DNA from: Rhodococcus opacus
GTDB lineage: Bacteria > Actinomycetota > Actinomycetes > Mycobacteriales > Mycobacteriaceae
NCBI RefSeq assembly: GCF_012396235.1
Contig: NZ_JAAXPA010000040.1
Coordinates: 1-56,769, forward strand
DNA length: 56,769 bases
Direction of reading: 5' to 3'
The notes beneath the pieces were generated by a model, which was not told the DNA's origin, ran no database searches, and saw only the letters and a list, made by a program, of their open reading frames with translations. Every line of letters begins with the position of its first letter. The first letter of the stretch is position 1. This document shows, in pieces, positions 24,783-33,033 of the stretch. Both the position numbers and the translations under genes were made by a program.

Positions 24783-25186
24783 CCATCGCCGGCGGCGGCG
24801 CGAGCAACCTTCCGCAGAGTTCGGGCGGCGGAATGGGCGGCGGGCACCAGTCGACGAACCTCGGCGAGATCCTCGAGCGGGTACTCGACAAGGGGCTCGT
24901 GATCGCCGGAGACATCCAGGTCAACCTGCTCGACATCGAACTGCTGACCATCAAGGTCCGACTGGTGATCGCCTCGCTGGAAACCGCGAAGGAGGTAGGC
25001 ATCGATTGGTGGGAGCACGACCCCTGGCTGACCGGCAGGAACAGCGACGTCGAACTCGAGAACCGGAAGCTGCGGGAGCGGATCGCCGAACTCGAGTCCG
25101 ACAGGTCTGTTCGTCCTGCCGTGGAGGCCGCCGAAACGGTCGAGGTGGAGGCGAAACGTCAGGAGCAAGACGATGACCGCGGATGA
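24779..25186 (+). CDS. gvpJ: Gas vesicle protein GvpJ (GvpA-like minor protein)
   Basis: 135 residues with a GvpA-like core: STNLGEILERVLDKGLVIAG, DIQVNLLDIELLTIKVRLVI, ASLETAKEVGIDWWEHDPWL. The IDWWE motif after the core is typical of J-type rather than A-type. A C-terminal coiled-coil-like stretch (LENRKLRERIAELESD) follows. GvpJ caps or nucleates vesicles in other systems. The last 14 nt overlap gvpL. Confidence 0.9.
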   Translation: MTIAGGGASNLPQSSGGGMGGGHQSTNLGEILERVLDKGLVIAGDIQVNLLDIELLTIKVRLVIASLETAKEVGIDWWEHDPWLTGRNSDVELENRKLRERIAELESDRSVRPAVEAAETVEVEAKRQEQDDDRG

Positions 25187-25952
25187 CGGCGTGTGGCTCT
25201 ACAGCATCACCACCGACAGCATCGGCGACGCACAACTCGCCGGTGTCACCGGAGTGGCCGGCGAGCCGGTCCGGGCGGTGGCGTCGGCGGGTCTGGTCGC
25301 GGTGGTGGGGACGGTGAGTCTGAGCGAATTCGGGCAGGACCCGCTGCAGCGCAACCTCGAGGACCTCGACTGGCTCGCGGCAACCGCGAGAGCACACGAC
25401 GCTGTGGTGGCTGCCGTACTGCGCCACGGTCCCACCGTTCCATTGCGGTTGGCGACCCTCTACCTCGACGACGATCGCGTTCGCCTCCTCCTCGACGAAC
25501 GACAGGAGGAGTTCAGCACAACGCTGCGTCGGGTGACCGGACGAAGCGAATGGGGTGTCAAAGCGTACGGAGACGCGAAGGCTTTGGCGCAGAACGTGAA
25601 AGAGGAGCCTTCCGCGACGGGTACTGCGGGAAAGGGGACCGCGTATCTCCTGCGTCGTCGTGCGGAGTTGAGCGCACAGCAAGACGTGGAACGCAGGGCG
25701 GCCGGCCACGCGGACGAGATTCACTCCGCGCTCCTGGGCCATGCCGTCGACGGGCTTCGACGGCAAGTCACCGATCCGGTGCTGACCGGCAAACGGGCCT
25801 GGATGATCTTCAACGGCACCTACCTCGTGGACAACGAACGGGTCGACGACTTCGCTGCGCTCGTGTCGGCACTCGACACCGAACGCCCGGGCATCACACT
25901 GGATCTGACCGGACCGTGGCCGCCGTACTCCTTCGCCGGGATCGACGGGTGA
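25173..25952 (+). CDS. gvpL: Gas vesicle protein GvpL (GvpF/GvpL family)
   Basis: 259 residues: DDGVWLYSITTDSIG at the start, AHDAVVAAVLRHGPTVPLRL in the middle (equivalent to PLRFG of GvpF), GVKAYGD and the end motif LDLTGPWPPYSFAGI. It is the second F/L paralogue of the operon and shares little direct identity with the gvpF product. It contacts many Gvp proteins in known systems. Start lies inside gvpJ. Confidence 0.92.
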   Translation: MTADDGVWLYSITTDSIGDAQLAGVTGVAGEPVRAVASAGLVAVVGTVSLSEFGQDPLQRNLEDLDWLAATARAHDAVVAAVLRHGPTVPLRLATLYLDDDRVRLLLDERQEEFSTTLRRVTGRSEWGVKAYGDAKALAQNVKEEPSATGTAGKGTAYLLRRRAELSAQQDVERRAAGHADEIHSALLGHAVDGLRRQVTDPVLTGKRAWMIFNGTYLVDNERVDDFAALVSALDTERPGITLDLTGPWPPYSFAGIDG

Positions 25953-25956
25953 GCCC

Positions 25957-26166
25957 ATGAGCGAGATGGTCCCCGCGGACGACACTCGCCGCATCGCGCT
26001 CGTCGACCTGCTCGATCGGGTGCTCGGCGGTGGCGTCGTCATCACCGGTGAGATCACCCTGTCGCTCGCCGACGTCGACATGGTCCGGATCTCGCTGCGC
26101 ACACTCATCGCATCGGTCAGCGCACTCGTCCCCGACCCGGCCGGGCCGGACCCCGCCGATGACTGA
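25957..26166 (+). CDS. gvpS: Gas vesicle protein of the GvpA superfamily (GvpS/GvpM-type)
   Basis: 69 residues holding just the GvpA-type core: RIALVDLLDRVLGGGVVITG, EITLSLADVDMVRISLRTLI, ASVSALV. It lacks both tails. The third GvpA-like protein of the operon, in the position of streptomycete gvpS. Short GvpA-like proteins act as tip or nucleation proteins. Its stop overlaps gvpK by 8 nt. Confidence 0.88.
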   Translation: MSEMVPADDTRRIALVDLLDRVLGGGVVITGEITLSLADVDMVRISLRTLIASVSALVPDPAGPDPADD

Positions 26167-26491
26167 GTCCGAGCCCGTCGATTCGGATGCACCGACCGAC
26201 ATCGGTCGCCGGGTTCTTCCGCAGCGAATCGACGCCGACCCCGAATCCGTCGAGAAGGGCCTGGTCACGCTGGTCCTGACGATCGTCGAACTACTACGAC
26301 AGTTGATGGAACGGCAGGCGATACGCCGAGTCGAACACGGCGATCTCAGCGACGAGCAGATCGAACGCATCGGCACGACACTCATGCTCCTCGAGGAGCG
26401 GATGGCCGAGTTGCGTGAGCATTTCGATCTCACGCCCGAGGACCTGAACATCGACCTCGGACCGCTGGGGCCGCTGCTGTCGAACGAATAG
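26159..26491 (+). CDS. gvpK: Gas vesicle protein GvpK
   Basis: 110 residues from the ATG at 26159. Conserved GvpK sequence: RIDADPESVEKGLVTLVLTI, VELLRQLMERQAIRRVEHGD, LSDEQIERIGTTLMLLEERM. GvpK is needed for vesicle formation in haloarchaea and Bacillus clusters. It is the last gene; gvpN and gvpC are absent, as in other actinobacterial clusters. A longer frame upstream is a shadow of gvpS. Confidence 0.92.
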   Translation: MTESEPVDSDAPTDIGRRVLPQRIDADPESVEKGLVTLVLTIVELLRQLMERQAIRRVEHGDLSDEQIERIGTTLMLLEERMAELREHFDLTPEDLNIDLGPLGPLLSNE

Positions 26492-26512
26492 TCCGGACTC
26501 ACCGAGGTTCGA

Positions 26513-26707
26513 TCAATGTTTGAAGGCGTTCTTGATCTTCTTGCCCGCGTCCTTGAACTTGTCTCCCATCTGCTTGGTGTTGCCCTTGGCCTGTTCCTTG
26601 CTCCCCTCCGCCTCGAGGTGGGCGTTCCCAGTGGCCCTGCCGACAGCCTTCTTGGTGGCGCCTTCGGCGGTTTCGACCTTGTGCCGGATCTTCTTTCCCA
26701 TGTTCAT
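26513..26707 (-). CDS. csbD: CsbD family stress protein
   Basis: 64 residues: IRHKVETAEGATKKAVGRAT then GNAHLEAEGSKEQAKGNTKQ, the CsbD signature (KG...E..GK.TGN..L...G..EQ..G). CsbD is a small hydrophilic general-stress protein, SigB-controlled in Bacillus. It converges on gvpK with a 21-nt gap. Ribosome binding site is a modest AGCAGGA. It supports the view that this neighbourhood is stress-induced. Confidence 0.9.
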   Translation of the reverse strand: MNMGKKIRHKVETAEGATKKAVGRATGNAHLEAEGSKEQAKGNTKQMGDKFKDAGKKIKNAFKH

Positions 26708-26806
26708 GACGACGTCCTGCTCTCTGCGATCCCTTCTGATTTGCCGAGATCACCACCTTCAGTCAACTCGCACCCGGGGTCGCTGTCGAGAAGCGCGATC
26801 GCGGCG

Positions 26807-27865
26807 TCACCGTCGCAGCAACAGCGCACTGTCCCCGAACTCGTGCCAGAGGTAGCCGTGTGCCAGCGCCTCGTCGTAGGCGCGACGGACGGCCGCCTCC
26901 CCCACCACCGATTCGAGCAGCATCAGGTGCGACGCCCCCGGCGCGTGCCAGCCCGTGATCAGGCCGTCCACCACCCGTGTCGGCCTCGCCGCGCTCAGTA
27001 CCAGGTCCGTCCAGCCGGCGCCCGCCAGCGACATGCCGTCCGAAGTGGCCTGGGTCTCGAGGGCCCTCGTCACGGTGGTGCCGACCGCGATGACGCGACC
27101 TCCGGCGGCGCGCCGGTCGTTGACCAGGCGCGCCGTCTGCTCCGGCACCTCGTACCGCTCCGGGATCGGTGGCTCCCCTCGCTCCGGCGACGAGACACCC
27201 GTGTGCAGCAGGATCGGCGCCACCACCACGCCCGACGTCACCAGATCGGTAACCATCGGATGGGTGAACGGCCGGGCGGCGCTGGCCATCTCGGCGCTTC
27301 CACCGGTGCGTCCGAAGATCGTCTGGTACGACGACAGGGGCCAGCGTTCGTGGACGTACGCGTAGGTGATCGGACGGCCCGAGGTGGCGAGCAGTTCCGC
27401 GGCTACGTCCGCGACGCCGTCGATCGAGGCCCGCCACAGCCTGGTCGAACCGAGGGGCCACGGTTCCACGAGCGTCGCAACAACGCCGCGCGGCAGAATG
27501 ATCCGTGTTCCCGCCGCGACCGCGTCGAGGGCCACGGAGACCGGTCCCGGCGCTCGCACCTCGACCACCCAGTCCCCATCCTCGAGGTCGGTGGAGAAGT
27601 GCACGACCACGGGTCCCACCGTGTCGACGGTCCCGTCCACCGCCGCGGCCAACGTCGACGACGCGTTCACCACCACCACGTCGCCCGGCTGCAGGAAGCG
27701 CGGCAGCTCGTGAAATCTGGTGTGTTCCACCCTGCCCCGATCGGATACCAGCAGCCGCACCGAATCGCGCAGCAACCCCCGGCTCTCCGGTGGACCACTC
27801 GCCTCCAACCGCTGAGGCAGCACGAACCGGAACTCGGCCGCGGAGGCGACCCGTGCGCGCGTCAC
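26807..27865 (-). CDS. QueA-like S-adenosylmethionine:tRNA ribosyltransferase-isomerase
   Basis: 352 residues. QueA-family motifs are FHELPRFLQPGDVVVVNAS at about 55-75, DWVVEVRAPG, GRPITYAYVHERWPLSSYQT, GTTVTRALE and ITGWHAPGASHLMLLESVVG. QueA moves the ribosyl part of SAM to preQ1-tRNA. No tgt, queC-G or preQ1 riboswitch is in the window, and most relatives lack queuosine synthesis, so the substrate may differ. N-terminal MTRARVASAAEFRFVLPQRL and PPESRGLLRDSVRLLV are more divergent than E. coli QueA. It overlaps the SDR gene by 4 nt, forming a two-gene operon. Confidence 0.85.
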   Translation of the reverse strand: MTRARVASAAEFRFVLPQRLEASGPPESRGLLRDSVRLLVSDRGRVEHTRFHELPRFLQPGDVVVVNASSTLAAAVDGTVDTVGPVVVHFSTDLEDGDWVVEVRAPGPVSVALDAVAAGTRIILPRGVVATLVEPWPLGSTRLWRASIDGVADVAAELLATSGRPITYAYVHERWPLSSYQTIFGRTGGSAEMASAARPFTHPMVTDLVTSGVVVAPILLHTGVSSPERGEPPIPERYEVPEQTARLVNDRRAAGGRVIAVGTTVTRALETQATSDGMSLAGAGWTDLVLSAARPTRVVDGLITGWHAPGASHLMLLESVVGEAAVRRAYDEALAHGYLWHEFGDSALLLRR

Positions 27866-28572
27866 GACGACACCACCGTGTTCGCTGCGACCGCGAGGTC
27901 CGCCGCACGGTACCGGCCGCTGGGTGGGCTCGTGTCGAGCAAATGCAGCAACGCTGGTACCACGGTCTCGGGATCGGGCCGATCCGAGATGTCCTCGCCG
28001 GGGAACGCCGCCTGATGCATCTCGGTGCGCATGTCGCCGGGATCGAAGGCGTAGACCGCCAGGCCGGGCTCCTCGACCGCCAGCACCGCGGTCGCGTGGT
28101 CGAGCGCCGCCTTCGCCGCCCCGTAACCGCCCCAGCCCGCATACGCCTCGACCGCGGCATCCGACGAAATGTTGATCACGGTCCCGCCCGCATTCCGCAC
28201 ATGCGCGATCAGCGCGGCGATCAAGGCCAGCGGTGCGAGCACATCGGTCGCGAAGACCTGCGCCAATGCGTCCTCCGGATACCGGGCGAGGGTGGGCATC
28301 GGGCTGGGTCCGAGCGCGCTGGCGTTGTTGAGCAACAGGTCCAGTCGCCCCCGCGCCGCGATCTCGACGGCGATGCGCTCGCGCTGCCGCGGATCGGTCA
28401 CGTCACCGGGGAGGGCGGTAATGGTGTGAGCCCGCGCGGCAACCCGATCGAGCGGTTCGACCCGCCTCCCGGTGACGATCACCTCCCAGCCGCGCTCCAC
28501 GAGCGCGAGTGCGCTCGCCCGTCCCAGCCCTGCCGATCCTCCTGTGATCAGCGCCGTCCTGGTGCCGTTCAT
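27862..28572 (-). CDS. Short-chain dehydrogenase/reductase (SDR)
   Basis: 236 residues. NAD(P)-binding TALITGGSAGLGRASALAL, LLNNASALG, catalytic Ser strand VINISSDAAVEAYAGWGG and YGAAKAALDHAT (YxxxK) are all present; PGDMRTEM follows. ATG at 28572 is preceded by AAGGAG. It lies first in an operon with the QueA-like gene and behind a MerR-type promoter. Substrate unknown. Confidence 0.88.
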   Translation of the reverse strand: MNGTRTALITGGSAGLGRASALALVERGWEVIVTGRRVEPLDRVAARAHTITALPGDVTDPRQRERIAVEIAARGRLDLLLNNASALGPSPMPTLARYPEDALAQVFATDVLAPLALIAALIAHVRNAGGTVINISSDAAVEAYAGWGGYGAAKAALDHATAVLAVEEPGLAVYAFDPGDMRTEMHQAAFPGEDISDRPDPETVVPALLHLLDTSPPSGRYRAADLAVAANTVVSS

Positions 28573-28607
28573 CGCAGACTCCTTGCCTCCAGTGACATCT
28601 GCGACCC

Positions 28608-28638
28608 ATCGTGAAACCTAAAGTCCACTTCATGTCAA
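28608..28638 (-). promoter_or_regulatory. MerR-type promoter for the SDR/QueA-like operon
   Basis: On the minus strand TTGACA (28638-28633) and CACGAT (28613-28608) are 19 bp apart, with a dyad AAGT-CC-ACTT (28621-28630) between them. This is the geometry of MerR-family activated promoters. No MerR gene adjoins it, so the regulator acts from elsewhere. Confidence 0.5.
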
Positions 28639-28816
28639 GGGCGGTGGGTGGAGCGTGCCGCCTGGCCGATTCACGCGGCGCACACCCGGGGTGGGATTTC
28701 AGGGTGGGGCGAACGATAATTGGGGTCCTACCGTGAGACGAACGCGTCGCGGGAGACGGCCCGCCGGAACCGGGCGAGCTGAATCCGGGGCGCCCACCGA
28801 ATCGAGGGTGAATCGC

Positions 28817-29137
28817 ATGAACACATTCGCAGTGCGCTCGGCGCTCGCGGCGGCCGCCGCACTCGCCATCTTCGCCGCACCCGGTGTCGCGGCCGCGGCA
28901 CCGAATCTGCACGGGGATCCGAACACTCCGGGAACACAGGTTCAGGTCGAGAGCGAGCCGGGCGACTCGAACAGCTACACCTGCGGGGCAGTCGGCGTCG
29001 CGGGAGCCGGAGTCGGGTCGAATTCCTCCGGTGGCGCCGGTCAGGTCAACGGCGCGTACTTCGGTCCCGGCCCCGTCCAGGGCGGCTGCGTAGGTAGCGA
29101 CGGGTCGGTCTACTTCCCGACCGGCAACGCCGAATGA
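28817..29137 (+). CDS. Small secreted protein
   Basis: 106 residues, ATG at 28817 after GAGGGTG. Signal peptide MNTFAVRSALAAAAALAIFA with cleavage after GVAAA. The mature part is Gly/Asn/Ser-rich with two cysteines (SYTCGAV, GGCVGSD) and an aromatic-ended strand SVYFPTGNAE. No known function. Confidence 0.75.
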   Translation: MNTFAVRSALAAAAALAIFAAPGVAAAAPNLHGDPNTPGTQVQVESEPGDSNSYTCGAVGVAGAGVGSNSSGGAGQVNGAYFGPGPVQGGCVGSDGSVYFPTGNAE

Positions 29138-29188
29138 CGGCACACACGAACGAATTGCCACCGTTCACCGGGCCGACCCACCCGCCGA

Positions 29189-29872
29189 CTAGATCCGCTC
29201 GATGGTCGCGAACCAGGCCGGTGCGCCGTCGTCGTGGAATCTCGTCTCGATCCGGTCCGGCTCTATGGCGGCGACCTTCCATCCATCGCTGGGGTCGAAC
29301 GCCGCTCTCAGCTCGTCCCGGCGGACGGGGTGCGGGCCGGTATCGGGACCATCGTCGCTGAAGCACAACACATACACGGTTCCGCCGTGTTCGGTCACCG
29401 ACGCCAGACTCGCCACGTAGCGTGGTCGCTCGGCGGCGTCGAACGTGTGGAACAGTCCGCAGTCCAGCACGGTGTCGAACCGGCGCCCCGTACTGTCCAA
29501 CTGGAACGCGTCGGCCACCGCGAATTCGACCTCGATCCGACGGTCATCGGCCTTCTCACGGGCGATCGCCAGTGCCGTCTCCGCCACATCGACGCCCAGA
29601 ACCTGCAATCCCAGCGAGGCGACGTGAAGAGCGTTCTCGCCGGTCCCGCATCCCGCATCGAGCACCGCTCCGGCGAATCCACCTTCGGATGCCACCCGCA
29701 CGATCGCCGGCTGCGGCCGGCCGACATCCCACGGCGCAGGCCCCTCGTGGTATGACGCATCCCAGGGCCGTCCCGTCATCCGTTCGTGGCTGGTTGGCTG
29801 CCGACCGCTGAACGGATCGTCGGCGTGGGGTCCTGATCGCTCCGGCAATGTCGTCGCCTCCCTGCAACTCAT
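29189..29872 (-). CDS. Class I SAM-dependent methyltransferase
   Basis: 227 residues. Motif I is GAVLDAGCGTGENALHVA, motif II/acidic loop LGVDVAETALAIAREKA, post-I AVADAFQLD and motif IV VLDCGLFHTFD. The opening WDASYHEGPAPWDVGRPQPA is shared with small-molecule/tellurite-type methyltransferases. An alternative start at 29779 would remove a 31-residue leader not typical of the family. Acceptor unknown. Confidence 0.87.
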   Translation of the reverse strand: MSCREATTLPERSGPHADDPFSGRQPTSHERMTGRPWDASYHEGPAPWDVGRPQPAIVRVASEGGFAGAVLDAGCGTGENALHVASLGLQVLGVDVAETALAIAREKADDRRIEVEFAVADAFQLDSTGRRFDTVLDCGLFHTFDAAERPRYVASLASVTEHGGTVYVLCFSDDGPDTGPHPVRRDELRAAFDPSDGWKVAAIEPDRIETRFHDDGAPAWFATIERI

Positions 29873-29980
29873 CGTGCCACCTCATCGTGGCATGGCACTG
29901 CGCGGTTCTCGACCCCCGACACCGCGGCTTCCTGCTCTACAGACATAGATTGTTCGAATGTCTTAACATACACTTCACGC

Positions 29981-31015
29981 ATGAGTATGAATATCGGAAT
30001 CGTCGGGTACGGACTGGGCGGCCGCTACTTCCATGCACCGTTTGTCGAAGCGGCAGAGGGAATCACACTGGGCGGCATCGTGACCCGCTCCGCCTCACGT
30101 GTCGCCCAGGCTGCCGCAGACTTCCCTGGAATACCGGTGTTCTCGAGCCTCGGCGAGCTCATCGACTCCGGCGTCGATGCCGTCACGATCACCACCCCAC
30201 CGCAGACGCGGCGCGAACTCGTACTCGAGGCAATCGGGCGGGGTGTGCACGTGGTCGCGGACAAGCCCTTCGCGCCGGATGTCGAGACGGCCCGAGAGTT
30301 GGTGGCAGCCGCAGACGACGCCGGCGTGCTGCTCAGCGTCTATCACAACCGTCGATACGACGCCGACATCCGCACGCTGAGGTCGGTGTTGCCGCGACTC
30401 GGCGACATCTGGCGTATCGAATCCCAGTTCGACCTGGACGGTGCCGACACGCTCGAAGCCGGCCCAACTGGCGGGTTGCTGCGCGACATGGGCGCACACG
30501 TCGTCGACCAGATGCTGTGGTTGTTCGGTCCGGCAGAGAGGGTCGACGCCCACCTCGATTATGTCGACCGGCCGGAGGGGCGCACCGACGCCGGCTTCGT
30601 CGTCAACATCGCTCACCGCAGCGGGGTCTATTCGAGCGTCTCGTCGAGCAAGGTCAACCACCTCGAGGGACGACGGCTGCGGGCGTTCGGCAGCTTGGGC
30701 GCCTATGTGGCGGACGGTACGGACGTGCAGGCACAGACTCTCTTCGCGGGGACGCGGCCCGTCGACGATCCCACCGGGTGGGGTTACGAACGACGGGAAC
30801 GGTGGGGCGCCCTCCATACAGCAGAGGGCGCGGAAACGGTCCCGTCGCAACGGGGTGCGTATCAGGACTACTACACGGAATTCGCGGCCGCCGTTGCCGG
30901 CACCGGCGAGCAACCGGTGCCTGCCCGCACCGCGCTCGGCACCATCGCGGTGTTGGCAGCGGCGCGTGAGTCCGCGGAGAGCGGCGGCACGGTCGTCGTG
31001 CAGTCCGTCGACTGA
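29981..31015 (+). CDS. Gfo/Idh/MocA family oxidoreductase
   Basis: 344 residues. N-terminal Rossmann motif GIVGYGLGGRYFHAPF, then VTITTPPQTRRELVLEAI and the family motif VHVVADKPFAPDVE (EKP-like, with Asp replacing Glu) with the catalytic-region Lys. Middle segment GGLLRDMGAHVVDQMLWLFG holds the substrate-site His. The family oxidises sugars or inositols with NAD(P). The upstream region 29873-29980 is AT-richer and probably carries its promoter. Confidence 0.9.
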   Translation: MSMNIGIVGYGLGGRYFHAPFVEAAEGITLGGIVTRSASRVAQAAADFPGIPVFSSLGELIDSGVDAVTITTPPQTRRELVLEAIGRGVHVVADKPFAPDVETARELVAAADDAGVLLSVYHNRRYDADIRTLRSVLPRLGDIWRIESQFDLDGADTLEAGPTGGLLRDMGAHVVDQMLWLFGPAERVDAHLDYVDRPEGRTDAGFVVNIAHRSGVYSSVSSSKVNHLEGRRLRAFGSLGAYVADGTDVQAQTLFAGTRPVDDPTGWGYERRERWGALHTAEGAETVPSQRGAYQDYYTEFAAAVAGTGEQPVPARTALGTIAVLAAARESAESGGTVVVQSVD

Positions 31016-31054
31016 CCGGTAGCGACTGCGGCGGCGCTTGCCACGGTTCGGGGC

Positions 31055-31951
31055 TCAGGACGCGGAATCGAGAAATTCGGCGACAGCCCTGTTGAACGAA
31101 TGTGGTCGTTCCATGTTCCTCGCGTGACCTGCGCGTGCGACGACGGTCGGCGCTCCGTTCGGTGCGAGTGCTGCGGCCGCTGCGTCGTGTGCTGACGGCC
31201 AGAACTCGCTGTCGGAACCGGCGACGAAGAGCACGGGAAGATCGGTCGCACGGATCGTCGAACGCCAGTCGCATTTCGCATGATCGTTCAACAGGGCGAG
31301 TTCCGGTGGCGACAGGGTTCGGTCGACGCGGCCCATCGCGGCGAGTAGGCGGACCAACCGCATGCCGCGTTTCCAGATCGGGGTGCCGTGGCCGGTCGCG
31401 GGAATCCCGTCCGCAAAGAATGTGTCGACCTTCTCCTGGTCGTAGCCGTAGAACCCGTACGCCCACTCCGGTGCATTGAGCATCCGCGGAGTCTGATCGA
31501 CCACAACCGCGGCGCGAAGCCGCCCCGTGCCGTACGTGTCGACGTACGACCAGATCGTGTTTCCGCCCATCGACCCTCCGATCATTGCCGCACCTTGCAG
31601 GTCGAGTTGCTCGATGAGGGCGTGCACGAATCCGGCGCGTGTCCGCATCGTCGTGCCGGGCAGCATGGCGGGAGCCGTTCCGTGGCCCGGCAGATCCACC
31701 GCGATGACGCGGTGACCTGACTGGATCAGCGACGGGATCTGATACCGCCACGACGTGGCGGGGGCTGTGAAACCCGCCAGCAAAACCACGCTCGACGAGG
31801 ATCGGCCGTCACCGTGCACGGTGTAGTCGATTCGAGCCCCGCCAGATTCGATGGAAGGCTCTGCTTCTCCTCTCCCCCCACTGGTCCCGGCCGACGCGCC
31901 ACGGCGCCCGCCTGCGGTCACTGCGACGGTAGTACGGACTCGGGAATCCAT
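31055..31951 (-). CDS. Alpha/beta hydrolase
   Basis: 298 residues. Motifs: VVLLAGFTAPATSWRYQIP, oxyanion HxG-type VIAVDLPGHG, nucleophile elbow GGSMGG (Ser in AMIGGSMGGNTIW), acid SDSEFWP and the C-terminal His in VVARAGHARNMERP. The first ~35 residues are Gly/Arg-rich and may be a spurious extension. An esterase or haloperoxidase-like function is likely; substrate unknown. Converges on the oxidoreductase gene. Confidence 0.86.
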   Translation of the reverse strand: MDSRVRTTVAVTAGGRRGASAGTSGGRGEAEPSIESGGARIDYTVHGDGRSSSSVVLLAGFTAPATSWRYQIPSLIQSGHRVIAVDLPGHGTAPAMLPGTTMRTRAGFVHALIEQLDLQGAAMIGGSMGGNTIWSYVDTYGTGRLRAAVVVDQTPRMLNAPEWAYGFYGYDQEKVDTFFADGIPATGHGTPIWKRGMRLVRLLAAMGRVDRTLSPPELALLNDHAKCDWRSTIRATDLPVLFVAGSDSEFWPSAHDAAAAALAPNGAPTVVARAGHARNMERPHSFNRAVAEFLDSAS

Positions 31952-32096
31952 CCATGGAGAACATCTCCACTACAGGGAGGGATCCACTGTGGAAACGAAA
32001 TTCCTGGACCGTCGGGTGTAACGTTCCGGGCCTTCGCCGACACCATTCGAGTAGCTGTGGACGTTGGGCCCACGCATTCGAACAGGACACTACGAA

Positions 32097-32438
32097 ATGC
32101 ACACCTCACTTCCCCACTCAGAGACGTCGCACGCGGCGAATACTTCGGGCGCAGTGACCCGTCTCCCTCGAATCCGCCTGCGAAACCGGTTCGCCACGGC
32201 CGCCGTCGCCGCCGCGCTCGCCGTCATCCCTCTCGGAGCCAGCACCGCCGTCGCGACAGCAGCCGACCATCCCGTCACGACAGTCGCCGCACCCACCATC
32301 CCCGGCGACCGCGGTGACCACGGTGACGGCCCCCGCCACGACCGACAACGCGACCAACGGCAAGAACGCAGGGACCAGAGCATGACGCTCGACGAACTCC
32401 TCGTCGGATGGAACAGCAGCCAGATCTACCAGATGTGA
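32097..32438 (+). CDS. Small exported protein, Asp/Arg/His-rich
   Basis: 113 residues from the ATG at 32097. A basic N-terminus is followed by a hydrophobic segment (ATAAVAAALAVIPLGASTAV) and an ATA-AD cleavage-like site. The mature part is very hydrophilic (GDRGDHGDGPRHDRQRDQRQ) and ends DELLVGWNSSQIYQM. Function unknown. A strong hairpin follows the stop. Confidence 0.6.
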   Translation: MHTSLPHSETSHAANTSGAVTRLPRIRLRNRFATAAVAAALAVIPLGASTAVATAADHPVTTVAAPTIPGDRGDHGDGPRHDRQRDQRQERRDQSMTLDELLVGWNSSQIYQM

Positions 32439-32446
32439 CGACGCGT

Positions 32447-32481
32447 GACCGAGGACGACGCCAGTTTCGTCGTCCTCGGTC
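32447..32481. terminator. Bidirectional terminator hairpin
   Basis: GACCGAGGACGACG and CGTCGTCCTCGGTC form a perfect 14-bp stem around a 7-nt loop. It lies between two convergent genes and can serve both. Confidence 0.85.
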
Positions 32482-32499
32482 CCGCGCGCCTTTCTCGTA

Positions 32500-32970
32500 T
32501 CAGCGTCGGGTGGATTCCGCTCGTCGCTCGTAGCGCGAGCGAGCGAGGGCGTGCGCCCCGCGCAGCAACTCTCGAGTGACTTCGCCGGAGCGAGAGCCAG
32601 GCTCGGTGACCGCCAGCCAGCCCAACGGGCCGTAGACGGGATGCGCGATGACGGTGTCGGGCACACCGGCGTCGGCGACGCCCTGTTCTCGCGGTGCGTG
32701 GCCGGTTGCCTCGATGAATGCCTCCTTCCCGGCGTGGATGTTCACCCGGAACGCGCCCGCGCGGTCCAGACCCGAGCTTTCGTCGCCGGGGTAGTTCTTG
32801 GTGACGATCGTGGCGAAGGGCTGGGTCCTGTCGGGAACGATTCGATCCGGTGAGTAGTAGAAGAAGGTGTCACCCCAGCTGATCTCCGGCGAACCGTCAC
32901 CGGGGGCAGGCCTGAGCGTCAGAACGTCGCCGAGGCCTTCGACGAAGTCGATGATGTCGTCCATGGTCAT
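32500..32970 (-). CDS. DUF6194 family protein
   Basis: 156 residues from the ATG at 32970 (MTMDDIIDFVEGLGDVLTLR); upstream in-frame codons overlap the divergent regulator's promoter region. Conserved segments: EISWGDTFFYYSPD, TQPFATIVTKNYPGDESSGL, FRVNIHAGKEAF, TVIAHPVYGPLGWLAVTEPG, typical of this actinobacterial family of unknown function. It is divergent from the tandem-MerR gene, which may control it. Confidence 0.85.
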   Translation of the reverse strand: MTMDDIIDFVEGLGDVLTLRPAPGDGSPEISWGDTFFYYSPDRIVPDRTQPFATIVTKNYPGDESSGLDRAGAFRVNIHAGKEAFIEATGHAPREQGVADAGVPDTVIAHPVYGPLGWLAVTEPGSRSGEVTRELLRGAHALARSRYERRAESTRR

Positions 32971-33033
32971 AGCTTCCAGCGTTTCATTAAAGTGCTCGTG
33001 GAGACCTCGAAGAGCAAACGTAGGAGAAATACG

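Noticed and set aside
26708..26770. SigB-like promoter upstream of csbD
   Set aside because: The best match (GTGA with GGGATC) departs from the consensus in both boxes, so I did not call it.
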